From Larix kaempferi (lineage: Eukaryota; Streptophyta; Pinopsida; Pinales; Pinaceae), in contig BSBM01000001.1 of the NCBI GenBank assembly GCA_027924585.1, positions 52,444,501 to 52,508,500 of the forward strand: a stretch of 64,000 nt of DNA, written 5' to 3'. Both the position numbers and the translations under genes were made by a program. The notes beneath the pieces are model-generated. The model made no database searches. It was given only the letters and a program-made list of their open reading frames with translations, and was not told the origin of the DNA. This document shows, piece after piece, positions 22,180 through 33,891 of the stretch; positions within the stretch are counted from its first letter, which is position 1, and every line of letters begins with the position of its first letter.

Positions 22180-22879
22180 ATAAATCTTAGCACCGCTTGT
22201 GTATCTCCACATTATCACCACTTTTGCAACACAATTTGAAAATTGGGGATTTCTCAAATCCTTTACAAATAGTAGTGCTAATGTGAGGCTAAAATACCTT
22301 TTTTCTTGTAGTTCTTTTGCAGTAATGGAATTAATATGTTCAGGATTTGTTTGCATTTTCCAGAGTGCACAACTAGCTCTCACAAGTCCTGCACTTGCTA
22401 CAATTGTAGAGTGCCATCAAACTTCATTGTACATCTCCTTGATTTGCATGAGATTATATCATTATAAGGAATGATTCTTCAAATTGCTTCAAATCCACAC
22501 TCACAATCTTTTGCACATTTCCACCAACATGTCAGCAAGTTAATGATCCTACAATCTGCAAGGTATGCAATATCTCTTTCGTGTCGCTCTAAAGCTGCCA
22601 AAAATTCATCTTTACTAAGTTTGCCATTATCCACAAAATCGCCAACTTTAAGTCCTATACGGAAACCATCACCTTGAGTAGAGATATGGTTTATTAGTTG
22701 AGAAACATGTTTTGCTCGAGTTTGTTATTTTACATCTTTATTTTTTATCTTCACTGAATAGAGAAGGGCAAGTTGCAAATTTGTCAAAATATGATATATG
22801 TACTCCAGTGGTGGGAAAGATCTAGAAATTCTTCTTTCTTCAGGAATTTGAGCTACCTTCTTTTTTCTTTTCGCTTATG
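22180..22879 (-). pseudogene. Unrecognised gene fragment, copy 1
   Basis: Downstream of the VPS52-like piece, one minus-strand frame stays protein-like. It reads EERRISRSFPPLEYIYHILT and LQLALLYSVKIKNK, a TAA at 22725-22727, then GDGFRIGLKVGDFVDNGKL and DEFLAALERHERDIAYLAD, closing at 22479. A second frame (22383 down to about 22180) continues with VRASCALWKMQTNPEH. The composition is that of an ordinary soluble plant protein, not of a transposon. I do not recognise the family. Its contiguity without introns suggests either one large exon or a processed copy. Confidence 0.5.
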
Positions 22880-23215
22880 ATGAAATCTGAAATTCTTGTG
22901 TAGTATAGAAACAACTGTGTAAGAGTGGCTTTCAAGATCTCCATACCACAAAGGAAATTATTGAAAGATGTAATTACATCTTTATGCATAACCTCAATTG
23001 TTTCTTTCTAGTGGCATGCAAAGTATTTCATTTGGGGTTCAACTTCATTAATCGTGACAGGTTTTTCTGAACTAGAATTTGTGTCTTCACCATCCGAGTG
23101 TCTTTACAAATTCGATCAGATCATTGAAGTGTTCTAGCAAGAGAACTTCCACAAAAACGGTTGTGTTGCTTTTCAACAATTCTTCAAATTGTAGCTGTGT
23201 CTTTCCTAAAAAAGT
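22880..23215 (-). pseudogene. VPS52-like C-terminal fragment, copy 1
   Basis: On the minus strand the frame reads FEELLKSNTTVFVEVLLLEH then FNDLIEFVKT. After a frameshift near 23100 it continues with PVTINEVEP, a stop, then EVMHKDVITSFNNFLCGMEI and LTQLFLYYTRISDF. By recall this matches the C-terminal part of plant VPS52, a subunit of the GARP/EARP tethering complexes that return endosomal vesicles to the Golgi. The TAG at 23008-23010 stands where the family has a conserved tryptophan. The fragment covers roughly 110 codons of a protein of about 700 residues, so it cannot work. Confidence 0.65.
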
Positions 23216-23912
23216 ATTATGTCATATAACCATAAAGAAAATTATAATAGATGAAATGTGGGTAGCAATCCAGGTCATCATGTCACACCAATCACTTTAG
23301 GTGCATTTTCCAAACATACTTCTTCCGGTAATGAACTTGTCACTTAGAGCACATAATGAATTTTGAATCATGGATTGTTGACCATACATCATTTGTTGGG
23401 ATATCTCATTAGAACTTTCAAAGACTCCCTAATGCTGGAAACCCCAAAAGGCCTTAAGCTAGCAAGAGAAATAAGTTAGATATTTTTGACTCAGAAAATG
23501 AAGCAAGTAACTTAATAGGCATTGCATATTATAGAAAAAATTTTATAGGTAGGAGAGCCCGACAACGCTTTTCCAGCTAAGTAATGTTGGTTATGAAAAT
23601 TGTCATCAATATGCTACTTTTTTTTTTTCTAGAATAAGAAAACCTTAGTGTATACATGTTTTAACCACCTTTATCCTTGATGTGTGCATTTTCTTTCTAA
23701 AATAATATATGAAATATTTAAAAATAATACCTTCCACTTTTCGTTGAAAGAATTGTCACCTCTCAATTTCTTCCACTTATCTTTCAAAGAATTTTAACCC
23801 CTATTGTTAACTATATATATGTAATAACTTTAAGGAATATATTTTGAATTTATAATTAGGGGATACATTTTGATTTATAATTGATCTTTATAGATCATTC
23901 ACTCTTATTGTT

Positions 23913-23953
<41 letters not shown>

Positions 23954-24125
23954 TTTGAAGGGATATATTTTGGTTTATAATTTATCCTTACTTGTCATTA
24001 GAAAGTATTCAAAATGTGATGCACTATACTTAATAATGCTTCAAGCTAATAGAGACAACAACTCATTAACCTTGTAGGTTGTAATCGAGCTTAAAAGTAT
24101 AAAATTTTGAAGATAGTTTATATAC
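23216..24125. other. AT-rich stretch between gene fragments, copy 1
   Basis: Mostly AT-rich. On the minus strand it lies downstream of the chitinase exon and starts as that gene's intron (GTATAT at 24125). A (TA)n run lies at about 23918-23950. A minus-strand frame near 23310-23410 (IQNSLCALSDKFITGRSMFG) looks coding and may be more of the VPS52-like copy, but this is uncertain. No second chitinase exon was found. Confidence 0.45.
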
Positions 24126-24549
24126 CTCCCGTTTCGTGCATTACATTGGCGAAGAAGGCAGCGAGCTCTCTCTTCTGGACGTCGTCAGATCCGGTAGTGC
24201 CAAATCCAGAATACGAATTATCATTGGCAGCTGCGATGAAAGCGTCGTAAGTGTAGAATCCTTTGCCCTCGCAGGAGCTGTCAGCTCCGCCTGCAAGGCC
24301 ATCGAAGAAGCTCTGGGAAATGATGTTCCCTACGTTTCCAGCTCCGGCACTTGGAGATCCTCTGCCTGAGTTGGAACAGGGGCCGCTCTGGCAGCCTTAG
24401 CCGCAGTAATCAAAGGTCGTCCCGCAGAATCCATACTGGCTGCAACACAAACCACTGGCGCAGCCACAGTTTTGGGCATTAACACTCACGCCCATCAGTA
24501 GAAGCACCAGCACCAGCGCCACTACTGATCTACCACAACTACTCCCCAT
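24126..24549 (-). pseudogene. Class IV chitinase exon 1 with one stop, copy 1
   Basis: Minus strand, ATG at 24549. Residues 1-25 form a signal peptide (hydrophobic [15 protein letters not shown]). Then comes a hevein-type chitin-binding domain rich in cysteines ([17 protein letters not shown]). A short GS-rich hinge follows, then the start of a GH19 catalytic domain ([20 protein letters not shown]) up to the catalytic-glutamate motif HETGG. The exon ends after 424 nt at a GT donor, the place where family genes have an intron. Codon 51 in the hevein domain is TAA (24397-24399), where a lysine codon would differ by one base. The remaining exons are absent nearby. Such enzymes are secreted and cleave fungal chitin. 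Confidence 0.85.
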
Positions 24550-24790
24550 TGCCAATAATTCCTCTCAGACTTCCTTCCAGTATCTGATTTATGGATACAA
24601 TTAACTCAAGAAATATTTGATTTCTTGATTCAATTTGAATTAACTAAATGGAATGCTTGCTTGCTCTATATAGGGAAACCCAAACGCGGTGTCGTACACT
24701 TATTTTCCATATATGACACCGAGAGTCAATAGCGCTGTGCCATGTAGACTTTGGACTTTGATTTTATGAAACAACTGAGCAATGGGTCAA
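24550..24790 (-). promoter_or_regulatory. Chitinase promoter remnant, copy 1
   Basis: TATATA at 24667-24672 lies 118 bases before the minus-strand ATG, a normal distance in plants. Two W-box cores read on the minus strand as TTGACT (24729-24724) and TTGACC (24790-24785). These are WRKY binding motifs typical of defence-gene promoters. The promoter is thus better preserved than the gene it served. Confidence 0.55.
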
Positions 24791-25140
24791 TACGTCGCGG
24801 GACGCGCTTCGCTCGCTAGTGTTGAACGCAGCCAGAATTCACACAAACAACAAATATTTTGTGGTATCGTGTAAATAACCAACTTGTGGGCCATATTCCA
24901 TGGTTTACCAGACTTCCCATCACACAAATATTATGTGGTAGCATGGAAATAAGAAAGTTTTGGCCCATATTCCATAGTTTACCATACCTACCATATTCCA
25001 TGGTTTACTACACCCTCTCCATTGGACCATACCATAAGGAAAAAATTGATGTTATCTAAACCAAGGATAGTTGATGAGGCCTATGTGTAAGCACAATATC
25101 TAGAGAATATTTTGATATTTTGAAGAATAAAGGACAATTA
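24791..25140. repeat. Short imperfect direct repeats and a possible Helitron 3' end, copy 1
   Basis: GGGACGCGCTTCGCTCGCTAGT at 24800-24820 (shown in two parts: GGGACGCGC, then TTCGCTCGCTAGT) is GC-rich next to AT-rich DNA and ends in CTAG-T, as Helitron 3' ends do, but its stem is imperfect. Behind it, at about 24838-25005, is an imperfect duplication of some 80 bp with ACACAAATATT-TGTGGTA and GGCCATATTCCATGGTTTAC. Confidence 0.4.
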
Positions 25141-25149
25141 GGTGGTCCC

Positions 25150-25800
25150 AAATAGAAAGAATGTCAAGATGTTTGTAACGAGGGAACGAAGAAGTGGAAA
25201 GGAAAGGATAAGAAGACAACAACCACAACACATAGATGAAAGGATCCAAACAATCACTATGATCATTGTAATATTGATGGTTGCACTAAAGATATGTGTT
25301 GGGAGCTACATCCAGAGTTTAATCCAATGAACTATAAGAAAGATGCCAAGAAGAATCTAAGCATCCTAGCCATCGAATTAGGAAACCATGCAGAGAGTAG
25401 CTCAAGTGAGATGAAAATATTGTCTACATTATAATGAAAAAGGAGGTGAATCTAAGTCACCTGCATCCCAAGGAAGAGGAGGATATGACTAACCTTTTCC
25501 ATTTTAAGAACTAGGTCAAGAACAAAAAAGCTAATGCTCTATTTGATTTTGGTTCACAAGTCAACCTCATAGCTGAAGATATAGTAAGCAATGTTGGATT
25601 GTAAGTTCAATACCATCCTCACCCATATCAAGTGGGATGAGTAAATAAGGATGGAGGGCCCAAGTATGTATGGATGCCAAATGTCTACAACATGCAATTT
25701 TACCATCATCATTTTTCGTGAGTCTATTTTCCCAAGTGTCACTCACTGTTTTCTAGTAAAATCTATGCATGAGGACTACTTTGATGCCTTTACTTGAGAT
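25150..25800 (+). pseudogene. Plus-strand gypsy gag-protease relic, copy 1
   Basis: A zinc-knuckle-like HYDHCNIDGCTKDMCWELHP lies near 25240-25310. Some 250 bases on is ALFDFGSQVNLIAEDIV (near 25540), the start of a gypsy retropepsin in which the catalytic D-S-G reads D-F-G. GPKYVWMPNVYNMQF follows. Many stops. Its continuation is cut off near 25800, where a gypsy relic in the opposite direction begins. Confidence 0.65.
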
Positions 25801-25819
25801 GTCACATTTCAAGATAGAG

Positions 25820-26290
25820 GTTGAGTGAAGTCAAGCAAATCAAGTACAGGGGTGGTACACATAGCCGCCTTTAAGTCTTGGAAAGCCTTTTCTACCTCAT
25901 CATTCCAATTAAAAGCATTTTTTTTACCAGAGCAATGAGTGGAGCTAAATTCTTACCAAAGCTCTAGACGAACTTTCTATAATAACTAGTAAGACCCAAA
26001 AAATCTCTTAATATGTTAATACTTTTAGGGTAAGGCCAATCCTTCATCACTTCAATTTTTTTTTTTTTTCTTCTGGAAATATGGGTGTATGTTCGGTGGA
26101 AGGCTACTAAGTATGAGTGGAATGGAATGGTCATTATCATTGGAAGGAGAAGGAATTCATTTGGGAGTGTGAAATATGGATTAGTGTTTGTCCAAGACTA
26201 ATTGCATGTCAAAATGAATGGGTTGAGAAGGTGTCTCAAAAGCTTGAATGACATGGTGTTGAACCATTGTGCCTAAATGCCCCTTTTTAA
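25820..26290 (-). pseudogene. Minus-strand gypsy protease/RT/RNase H relic, copy 1 (truncated at the junction)
   Basis: From the junction downwards the minus strand reads through PSQPIHFDMQ and PLILSSLPPN, the approach to RT. It then passes over an A-rich run at 26073-26061 directly into VMKDWPYPKSINILRDFLGL and SYYRKFV-SFGKNLAPLIAL, the RT/RNase H border. The RT core between them is missing, so there was an internal deletion. In copy 3 the same relic runs on into 51390. Confidence 0.75.
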
Positions 26291-26672
26291 GTAGCTTGCT
26301 TATATATAATATTTTTAATCAAATATTTACAAATATACCATAAATATACATAGACATTTATATAATAAAATTTAATCTATATTTAAAAAACAAAAATAAA
26401 AATCTCAACAACTTCGGATATGGAAGTGTGAGAGTTAGCAACTACTTATTAATAGTTATTTTAATAAGAAAGTAAGAAATTGAATGGTATTTCTATTTTA
26501 TAGTGTTTAAATAATTTAAAAAAAGTTGTTTTGTTTTAAAATTGGTTTTCAAAATTTAATTGTCCACTAATAATCCGTATCTGTAGGCACCTACACCGAA
26601 TATTTGACGAATTCAAATTTGTTCCGAATTTCCGTACATGAAGTACCAATACGGCCGAATTATGCTACTATG
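26291..26672. mobile_element. hAT-like MITE, left-truncated by the junction, copy 2
   Basis: Only the right 382 bp of the MITE remain, ending in the right inverted repeat and GAGGGAAC. The left inverted repeat is absent because the unit begins inside the element. Confidence 0.9.
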
Positions 26673-27929
26673 GAGGGAACACACCAATATTATAGGGCAC
26701 CGACCGATTCTATAGAGACAGGAACAAGCCCCGAACAATGACGAGAATGAATAGAAGGGAGGCGAGCTGCCCACCACCAGTGAAGGTAGTCTCCCTTCCA
26801 ATGAGGTTTTCATTGACCAGAGCCCCTTCCATCCGCCACAACCGCACCTGTTTCTTTTTTCAGGCGTCCATTCGAGGGTTTGTTGGGCCCTTCGAGAAAC
26901 AGTCTGTTTGGTTTCGGCAGTCTTTTTGGGTCGTTGAGGGGTATTTTGGGTATGGGCATGGGCTTGCTATTCAATGAGCCATTCCGTCGCCCTTCCAATG
27001 AGTTTTTCATTGACCAGAGGCCCTTCCGTCTGCCATGCTGCATGTCCGATGGTGACTTGTGATTGAGGAGCCGCCTGATGACTATGAAGCTTCAACATTT
27101 GTATGAGGTGGTGGCGTGTTCTCTGTTCTGGTGGCGAAACCGGTACCTTTCATCCGGCGGTGGCAGAGAGGTAGCGAGCTTCTCACTTTTGATCCTTCTG
27201 ATACGGCGGTGGAGGCTCCAGATTCTGTGAACTTCCCCTCCGAAGGCGTGGGGTTTCTTCCTTTGTGTTTTAATTGGTGATGACTTTCTTGCAGATCCGC
27301 ATTTATTTCCGGTGGGAGGCATTCAGAAGGGTCCTTTGCGGCTGAGCCGTGCAGCATTTTTTGTGTTTTTTTTTAAAATGTTATATGGGGGTGAGAAATC
27401 ATCTGATCCAGTTCCTTTTCGGGACTATGTTTGCTTTGGTCCTTTCATGGTTTGGAATTTCTATGTATTGGCATGAATCAATCCACTTATGCTCCAGGCG
27501 TTGAAACCATAGTGTCACAAACCCAATGTTCCCCCAAAAAAATTGTTTTTTTTTCTTTTTCCTGGAGTCACTGTGATAGCCTTGGTGTTTTCTTTGTTTT
27601 GTTTCTCTTTAAGGAAGTGCCAGTCCCAGTGCGATCCTGTGCACCATATTTTTGCCTATGAAATCTGAAAAATACCTTAGTTTTATGGTTGTTCGTTCCA
27701 GAATCTTTGATAATTTTCTTCACTTAGTCGGATCTCATGTTTTCCTAGTCGTTCAGAATTAAAGGAACCTAATTATTTGTGTATCCAACAATTATGGATT
27801 GAGTTCAAGCAGCGCCTGTCTCAGAGCTACCAGTTGAAGTTCTTGTCCCATCCGTGGTTCTATAGCCCATTTCATATTCTATAGTTGCATATACAGTTAT
27901 AAATCGAGCAGCAGTTCCCTATCCGTTTA

Positions 27930-28787
27930 ATGGCCCTCTTTCTGACGCCGAGTAACTACGGCTGGATTATTGGCCCGCCCCTTACGGTGGTTTTGTTCCG
28001 CTTTGTGGGGGTACCGACAAGCAACAAAAAAGAAGAACCTCTTCCAGCTGTCCCATCTCCTTTAGGGCAATTTACCTTTTACCCACATGCTTCCATAGAT
28101 GATGCATCACTCTTGGTAGCATGTGATCCCCTTTGTTTATTGAATGTAAAGTAAGTAATTGCTACATAAAGCGTTGTTTAGTTGATTGTGGTTCTAGCTT
28201 TAATGTAATTGAATATGAAACCCTACTCAACTTGCACCACACTGATAATGACATGCAAGTTACCTGCTTTACATGTCGTGGGTATGTTTTCCATGAAACT
28301 ATTACCATGGGGACAATTATGTTGCCTATTATTGTAGGTCCTTGTACCCTTATAACACCTTTATTTCTCATAGATAAGCCACTGTCCTACAACTTCTTGT
28401 TAATACATCCTTGGATCCATCGCATGTATATAGTCCCATCTACCTTATTATAGCAAGTTTAGTTTGCAAAGTCTATGTGATTATTGGTGATCTTAACCCT
28501 TAAAAGTCTTTCACGATTACTCTTGTGCAAAATGGGAGGGTTAACACCATCCTATCTATGCAGGTCTCTCCTCCTATCGCCCCTCCGGGTTTTATTAATA
28601 TTATTACACCTACCTGCTTCAGTTCCAACAGCTTCTCCTTCATCTGGTGATGCTCTTCCTTTGATTGATCTGTCTAATGCCCTAGTGATTGTATCTAGTA
28701 GTTTACCACAGGCCCTACTCTATTTTTGGCCTAAGCTAATCTTATTTTAGTTAATAAGCCTGGGTTTATAATCACACCTATACTCGA
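27930..28787 (+). pseudogene. Ty3/gypsy retropepsin relic, copy 2
   Basis: Same frame as at 15463, with CLVDCGSSFNVIEY and SYNFLLIHPWIH unchanged. The main protease frame here is 28133-28453. Single-base differences from copy 1 flank it (for example at the codon after SAF, and in the downstream serine-rich part) but do not restore anything. Confidence 0.65.
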
Positions 28788-30046
28788 AAAAGGGAAGGGT
28801 GTAATTTATCTTAGTATACCTTTTACATCCCAAGCTTCCAAGCCTAGTAGTTTAGAACATACCTTGCGCGAGCCCATATTAGAAGAAGCTCTTAACTTTT
28901 TTTGAATCCTTTCACCCCGGGTGAGTACCAATTAGTAGATCATATTAGCAGGGAAACTGATCCCCATGCCTTACCTAGACTATCCACTAACTTGAATCTT
29001 TTCTTTTCCACACATATTTCTTCTTTGCACTCAGAGCATCCTAGTGGATATATACGTGTGGTTCCCCTCATCTGATGTCGTCTCCATCACCTGTGATCTA
29101 CCTCATATTGCTTTCACTTCCTGTATCTTATCCTACTTTACCAACCTCATTAGCCGCTTATTCGCATTATATTATATACTACCTTCATCAGGGAGCCATC
29201 CTACTACCATTGTAACTATTGGCTTATCCACATTACCCTCATCTATTACCACTACCGGTGGTATACCTTTATATATATTTTTTACTATAAGACCATTTAT
29301 ACCTCATTTATATTATATCCTGGATCCTTCCCTTTGTTGTTACTTGTCCCTCATCCTAGGCTGTTACCTCCTTCACGCCGTTTGTACCATGCTTCTATGT
29401 CATCTCACAGACTCGGGCAATGTAGCGGTATCCCCAGAGCTTACACTTATCTAGCATATTTATCTAACCATAGTTGTACTTTATATTTGGCTAATGACAA
29501 TTCTTTACCATTGGCCTCGAGTAGTCCTGCATCTCGAATTAATATGCCTTCTTTTCTGAATGTTATAAATTATCCCACTCTGCTACTATGAGAGGAGTTA
29601 GGTCCCTATGTCAATTCATTTACATTTCAAATATAGATCATGATCTTTTACTCCTTCTAGGTATGGTTCCTTTATAAAGTCCCGCCATTGACCTATTGAG
29701 AGTCGAGCATGCTGCATAGCCCTTGGTTCTTACTAGAGTAAATTAATTGTTTAAGCTAGCCGCTGGAGATGATTGGAGCTGTATAAAGTAGTAATGGTAT
29801 TTATTACTTATGATGCTACGTTCAAACCAGTTTATTTGCTTACTTTATCTCTGAAGACTTTTTTCCAAGAACAATCTTAAATGCAGGTAAGGTAATGTTT
29901 TAGCCGGTCAGGTAACGTTCTCCCTCGCTATTAGGAAGGAATTTGTTTTCCGGTGGATAGCTCACCCAATGCAAGCAGGCGGGTAGCTCATACTGAACAA
30001 ACTCCAGAACCAAGTCTATATTATATACGTTGCTAGGTTTCGATAA

Positions 30047-30649
30047 TAAACTGGTTTAATAACTAGCTTTACTACTTACTGGATATGTTATTAGTAATGG
30101 TAATGGGTATATATATGTACGAGGTGCCTGCATAAACAAAATATACTGGAAGTATGCTGGATAAGGAGAAACTGGTACTGGAACTGCTAATGCTACTGGA
30201 CCAACTTATAGCTATACTTCTGTCTTTGCTTCTACTGCTGGGTTAACTGGATAAACTACTCGTACTCGATCTGCGTATGGATATGTTACTGGGTCTCTAT
30301 CTCGATCATAAGAATCTTCATATCTATCTCGTTCTCTAACAGCTACTAGTGGGGGTGCTTATACAGATGCTTATATAGGTGATGCTTCTACGACGGCTAC
30401 TTACCCTGGTACTGCATCTACTATCTATGCTACTGTTGGTAGTGGTACTACTTTGGATCGACTGGATCAACCTGGATCTGGTACCCGAGCGATATATGCA
30501 CCTGTAGGGTATTAAACCGGGCGAAGGGAAACTGGGACTGGTTCACAGTAAACTAGGTCCACTTGCTCTGTATCTGCGTATGAATTTCCAACTTGGTCCA
30601 AAATTGGTGGATATGCTATAGGATATAGGGCTGGTTTATGCTCATGAGT
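30047..30649 (-). pseudogene. Low-complexity coding-like remnant, copy 2
   Basis: Counterpart of 17580-18182 with the same stops and the same arginine/aspartate-rich and proline-rich text. The identical breaks show that decay came before the triplication. Confidence 0.3.
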
Positions 30650-33600
30650 AAAAAGTTATACTTAATTAATAGAACATGGAATTAGGGACTATATATTGGG
30701 TCTTTCTCTATGACTGAAAGATCTATTTATTTCATTGTAATTGGATCATCAGTTAAAGAAGCCTATGCCCACATAATTGGTAATGGGTTGAATGATGATG
30801 TGACTTAAAAAGGTTATGGCTCATAGATGCTAAATGTTATAGGTGCAGGGTCCTTCCGTGTTAGAACATAATAAGTAATAATACTTGCAAATCCACTTGT
30901 TAATTTCAGAACACTAATAGTTAGTTGATACATGCTACACCATCAGTTACAAAGGCCTAGTAGGGGGGGCCAATATCATACCAGCATATCTCTAGGCATT
31001 CGAACCGGATATGCTTAGGAGGGGATTCTAAATCTAAGCAAAGGGCTTCATATTTGGCAATATATTAGTACATTAAAAAATGAAACCAAAAAGAGAATTA
31101 TGGATGCGGGATGGCAAAAATAGAAGGAATGTTAATCAATTGACAATGTTTATGGGCTGGTTATTTAAGCTGAACATTTCATTTTATAGGCCGGTTCTCT
31201 CAGTCCGACCCAACTTTAATAGGTTTTGGCGGAGGCGCATAGTAAACACGGCATTATCAGATCCAATTGGCGTGTAACCCTCCAACATAGTATATCAATT
31301 GTGGCCTTCTTCTCGTTTTCGTTATACGGGCCGGGGGTAATCCCCTCGGGGCGATATTGAAGTCCAACTTCATTGTGAGGGCCTAGGGAGGCTAGGAAAC
31401 ATAGTACCAAATGCGTGGCAATCAAGAAATAGTGAGCATAGCAGGCTTCTAGCTTTAGGATTGGGTGCTTGGTGAATGAACATAAATAAATAGGCAGGCG
31501 GTCTTTCCATAAATGTGAAACCATACACTACTGGGCAGGGTTGAGCTCGCTCTTCCTTTTCGCATATAGTGGAAGTAACAATGCATACAATTGTTGAATA
31601 GACTAAAAACTTTGTTTGTGGGTGCAGGAGCCGTCGTGAATCATAGCCTGGCAATTGGAACAAAGGTCTTCTAAAAGTAATACTCCCTCTTTCTGAGAGA
31701 ATACTGAAGCAAGAGTAACATCCGACTCCTCCCTCTCCCTGAGAGAATCCAACAACACTGTCTCTGTATGCAACAATACTTCCATCAGCAGCAAGCATGG
31801 AATAAACCCCTATTATCAAATAGGTTCTGAACCTGTCTCCATGGCATTCCGCTATACATGCTCTTTATATGCCTCCTGAAAACTAGAAGGCTCATCACCT
31901 CTGCTCTTCCAACTTCTATTCCATCGGTTCTTTTGCTTTCTTCTCTAAGTCCACCCACCGCCCCTAGTCTATCCATTTTACATTTCAAACTGTTACAGAT
32001 ATTTCCGCATCACTATCTATCCCAAGACACTTTCAATCCTCAAGTCTCAGTTCTTCGAGAGAGGGATATAAGACTCACTAATAAATTAATAAATAGCATA
32101 AAAAATATTTATTATAAAGGTTGCTGCTCTTTTACTTCTGTGTCCCCCTCTATAATATGCTCGTATAACCCCCAATAGCTCGCCCGCCTGTTTAAATCCG
32201 CGATCTGCTTGTAACCCGAGACCAAATTAATTTCGTCTCAATTTCCTTAAGTTATCTATAAATATCCAAATAATCCAGTTCCTCAAACTCCTCCTTCCTC
32301 CTCGGCATAATACTCCCGGCATAATACTAATCCCTCCTCCAGCTCCTCATCAACATCAATTGGACTCTCTTTGCTCTTCAAATGATGAATCAACGTTGGT
32401 CAGTATGAGTATGAGTTAGTGTGAGTTCTGCGTTAGGTGGGGAGTAAGCCAGTTTCCCAGGGACAAGCGACTGCATATTGGGGTTGCTGGTGAGTTGCTT
32501 ATTTATAACTGGTAGGGTGGGAGGGGATTAAATAAGTTGATGATAAACGGGCTATGAAAGGGCCTGATAAACAGGATGCCAAAACTTCGGAGATTACTTC
32601 AATAATTTTTATCTATGAGCTACCCCATAGGCCAGGTTTATTCTGGGAATTTTCCACCCCTAGTATTCGTGATCTGCCAGCCAGTAATTCGAGGTGGATC
32701 AGCCAGAAACTATCAGTGTACGATTCAACAATTTATGATGTATACTTTTCCTCTTAGGGCAACTCACTCAATTGCACAGGGAACTCACTGAATGCTAAGA
32801 GAATAGGGAACTGCACAGGGACCCACCCAAAGGAAAGAAAAAAACACACCAATACATTAAGTGAAAGGGACTTTAAGGAATCAATATTAGAAAAGATCCC
32901 GCCCTGAGACCGATCCTTTGCGGCATCACGAAGATAGGATAACCGGATAGATCCTACAGCACAACCAGCCAGCACTATGCGGATTGAACCCGTGCCCTTA
33001 ATTCCTTCAGTTTGAAATTGCTTATGTTTGGGTAGCGTATCAGACAGAGAGAAGACCCATATATTTTGCTTTGTCCAGCTGTGCTCCCTTGAATGTGTTG
33101 GGTAGCGTCCCCCATGGATATTGAGTTGCCAACGATTCCATGCCCAAATAAAGCAATCTCTCTGGTACACCATCCACCCAACATAGAAACGACCTCGGAG
33201 TTCTGGCAGTAAAGGAACGTTTAGTTACTCGCTCGACGCCAAAGAAGAAATAGTAAATGAAAGAAGAAATAGTAAATTTAGGAACTATCCATAGATCCAA
33301 AGAACCAAATAGTCGATTAGGAAACTTGAAGTTGTTCGTGATATTCTATATTTCGGGCGGGAGAGGTAGAATAAAGGATAAGGATAAAAGACACATCACA
33401 CCATAGGAACGACAGCGTTTTAGGCCATTATATAGATATGTAATTACGCTTTTTTTCTTTGTTGTTTTTCTCTCTGTTGACATTGGCGTCACCTCTTGTG
33501 AACAGAGTATCCTCAGTTTAGTTCTTTAAGAACGTTGTTAAATTATTTATTATTATTTATAACTATCAGATTATGCATGGTTCGATTCTAGTAAAGCTTC

Positions 33601-33891
33601 TTATCTCACGCTCTTTCCTTTTTCTTCCTTTGGTTAGTGGCGATGATTGAATGCTCACTTCACTTGCAATGTAGTTAATTTTTTTTTATATTTAACACTA
33701 CATATATTCCTCCAGGTTCGACCTTTAGACCTGGGCGTAAGCTCTTCAAACAAATTTTACTTGGGGTAAAAACCGATTACAAAGAAACAAAAATACAAAA
33801 AATAGGTTGCTTTAATTCTGAAGCTGGAAATGGGTTAAAGAATTAATATAAATCATTGTTTTAATAATTATATTTAGATTTTGCTATGGAG

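Larger units (their letters stand above)
13826..26290. repeat. 12.47-kb tandem unit, copy 1
   Basis: First of three head-to-tail copies, 12,465 bp. It begins at GTAGCTTGCTTAT inside the MITE and ends at CCCCTTTTTAA, where GTAGCTTGC starts again. This copy keeps the native left flank (the complete MITE). It differs from both later copies at many single bases in its first 6 kb, for example A at 14161 where copies 2 and 3 have G, and T at 19657 where they have C. Confidence 0.96.

Noticed and set aside
24136-24369. Plus-strand open frame of 77 codons (and its copies at 36613 and 49078)
   Set aside because: It is the antisense shadow of the chitinase exon, whose minus-strand reading has a signal peptide, cysteine pattern and catalytic motif.
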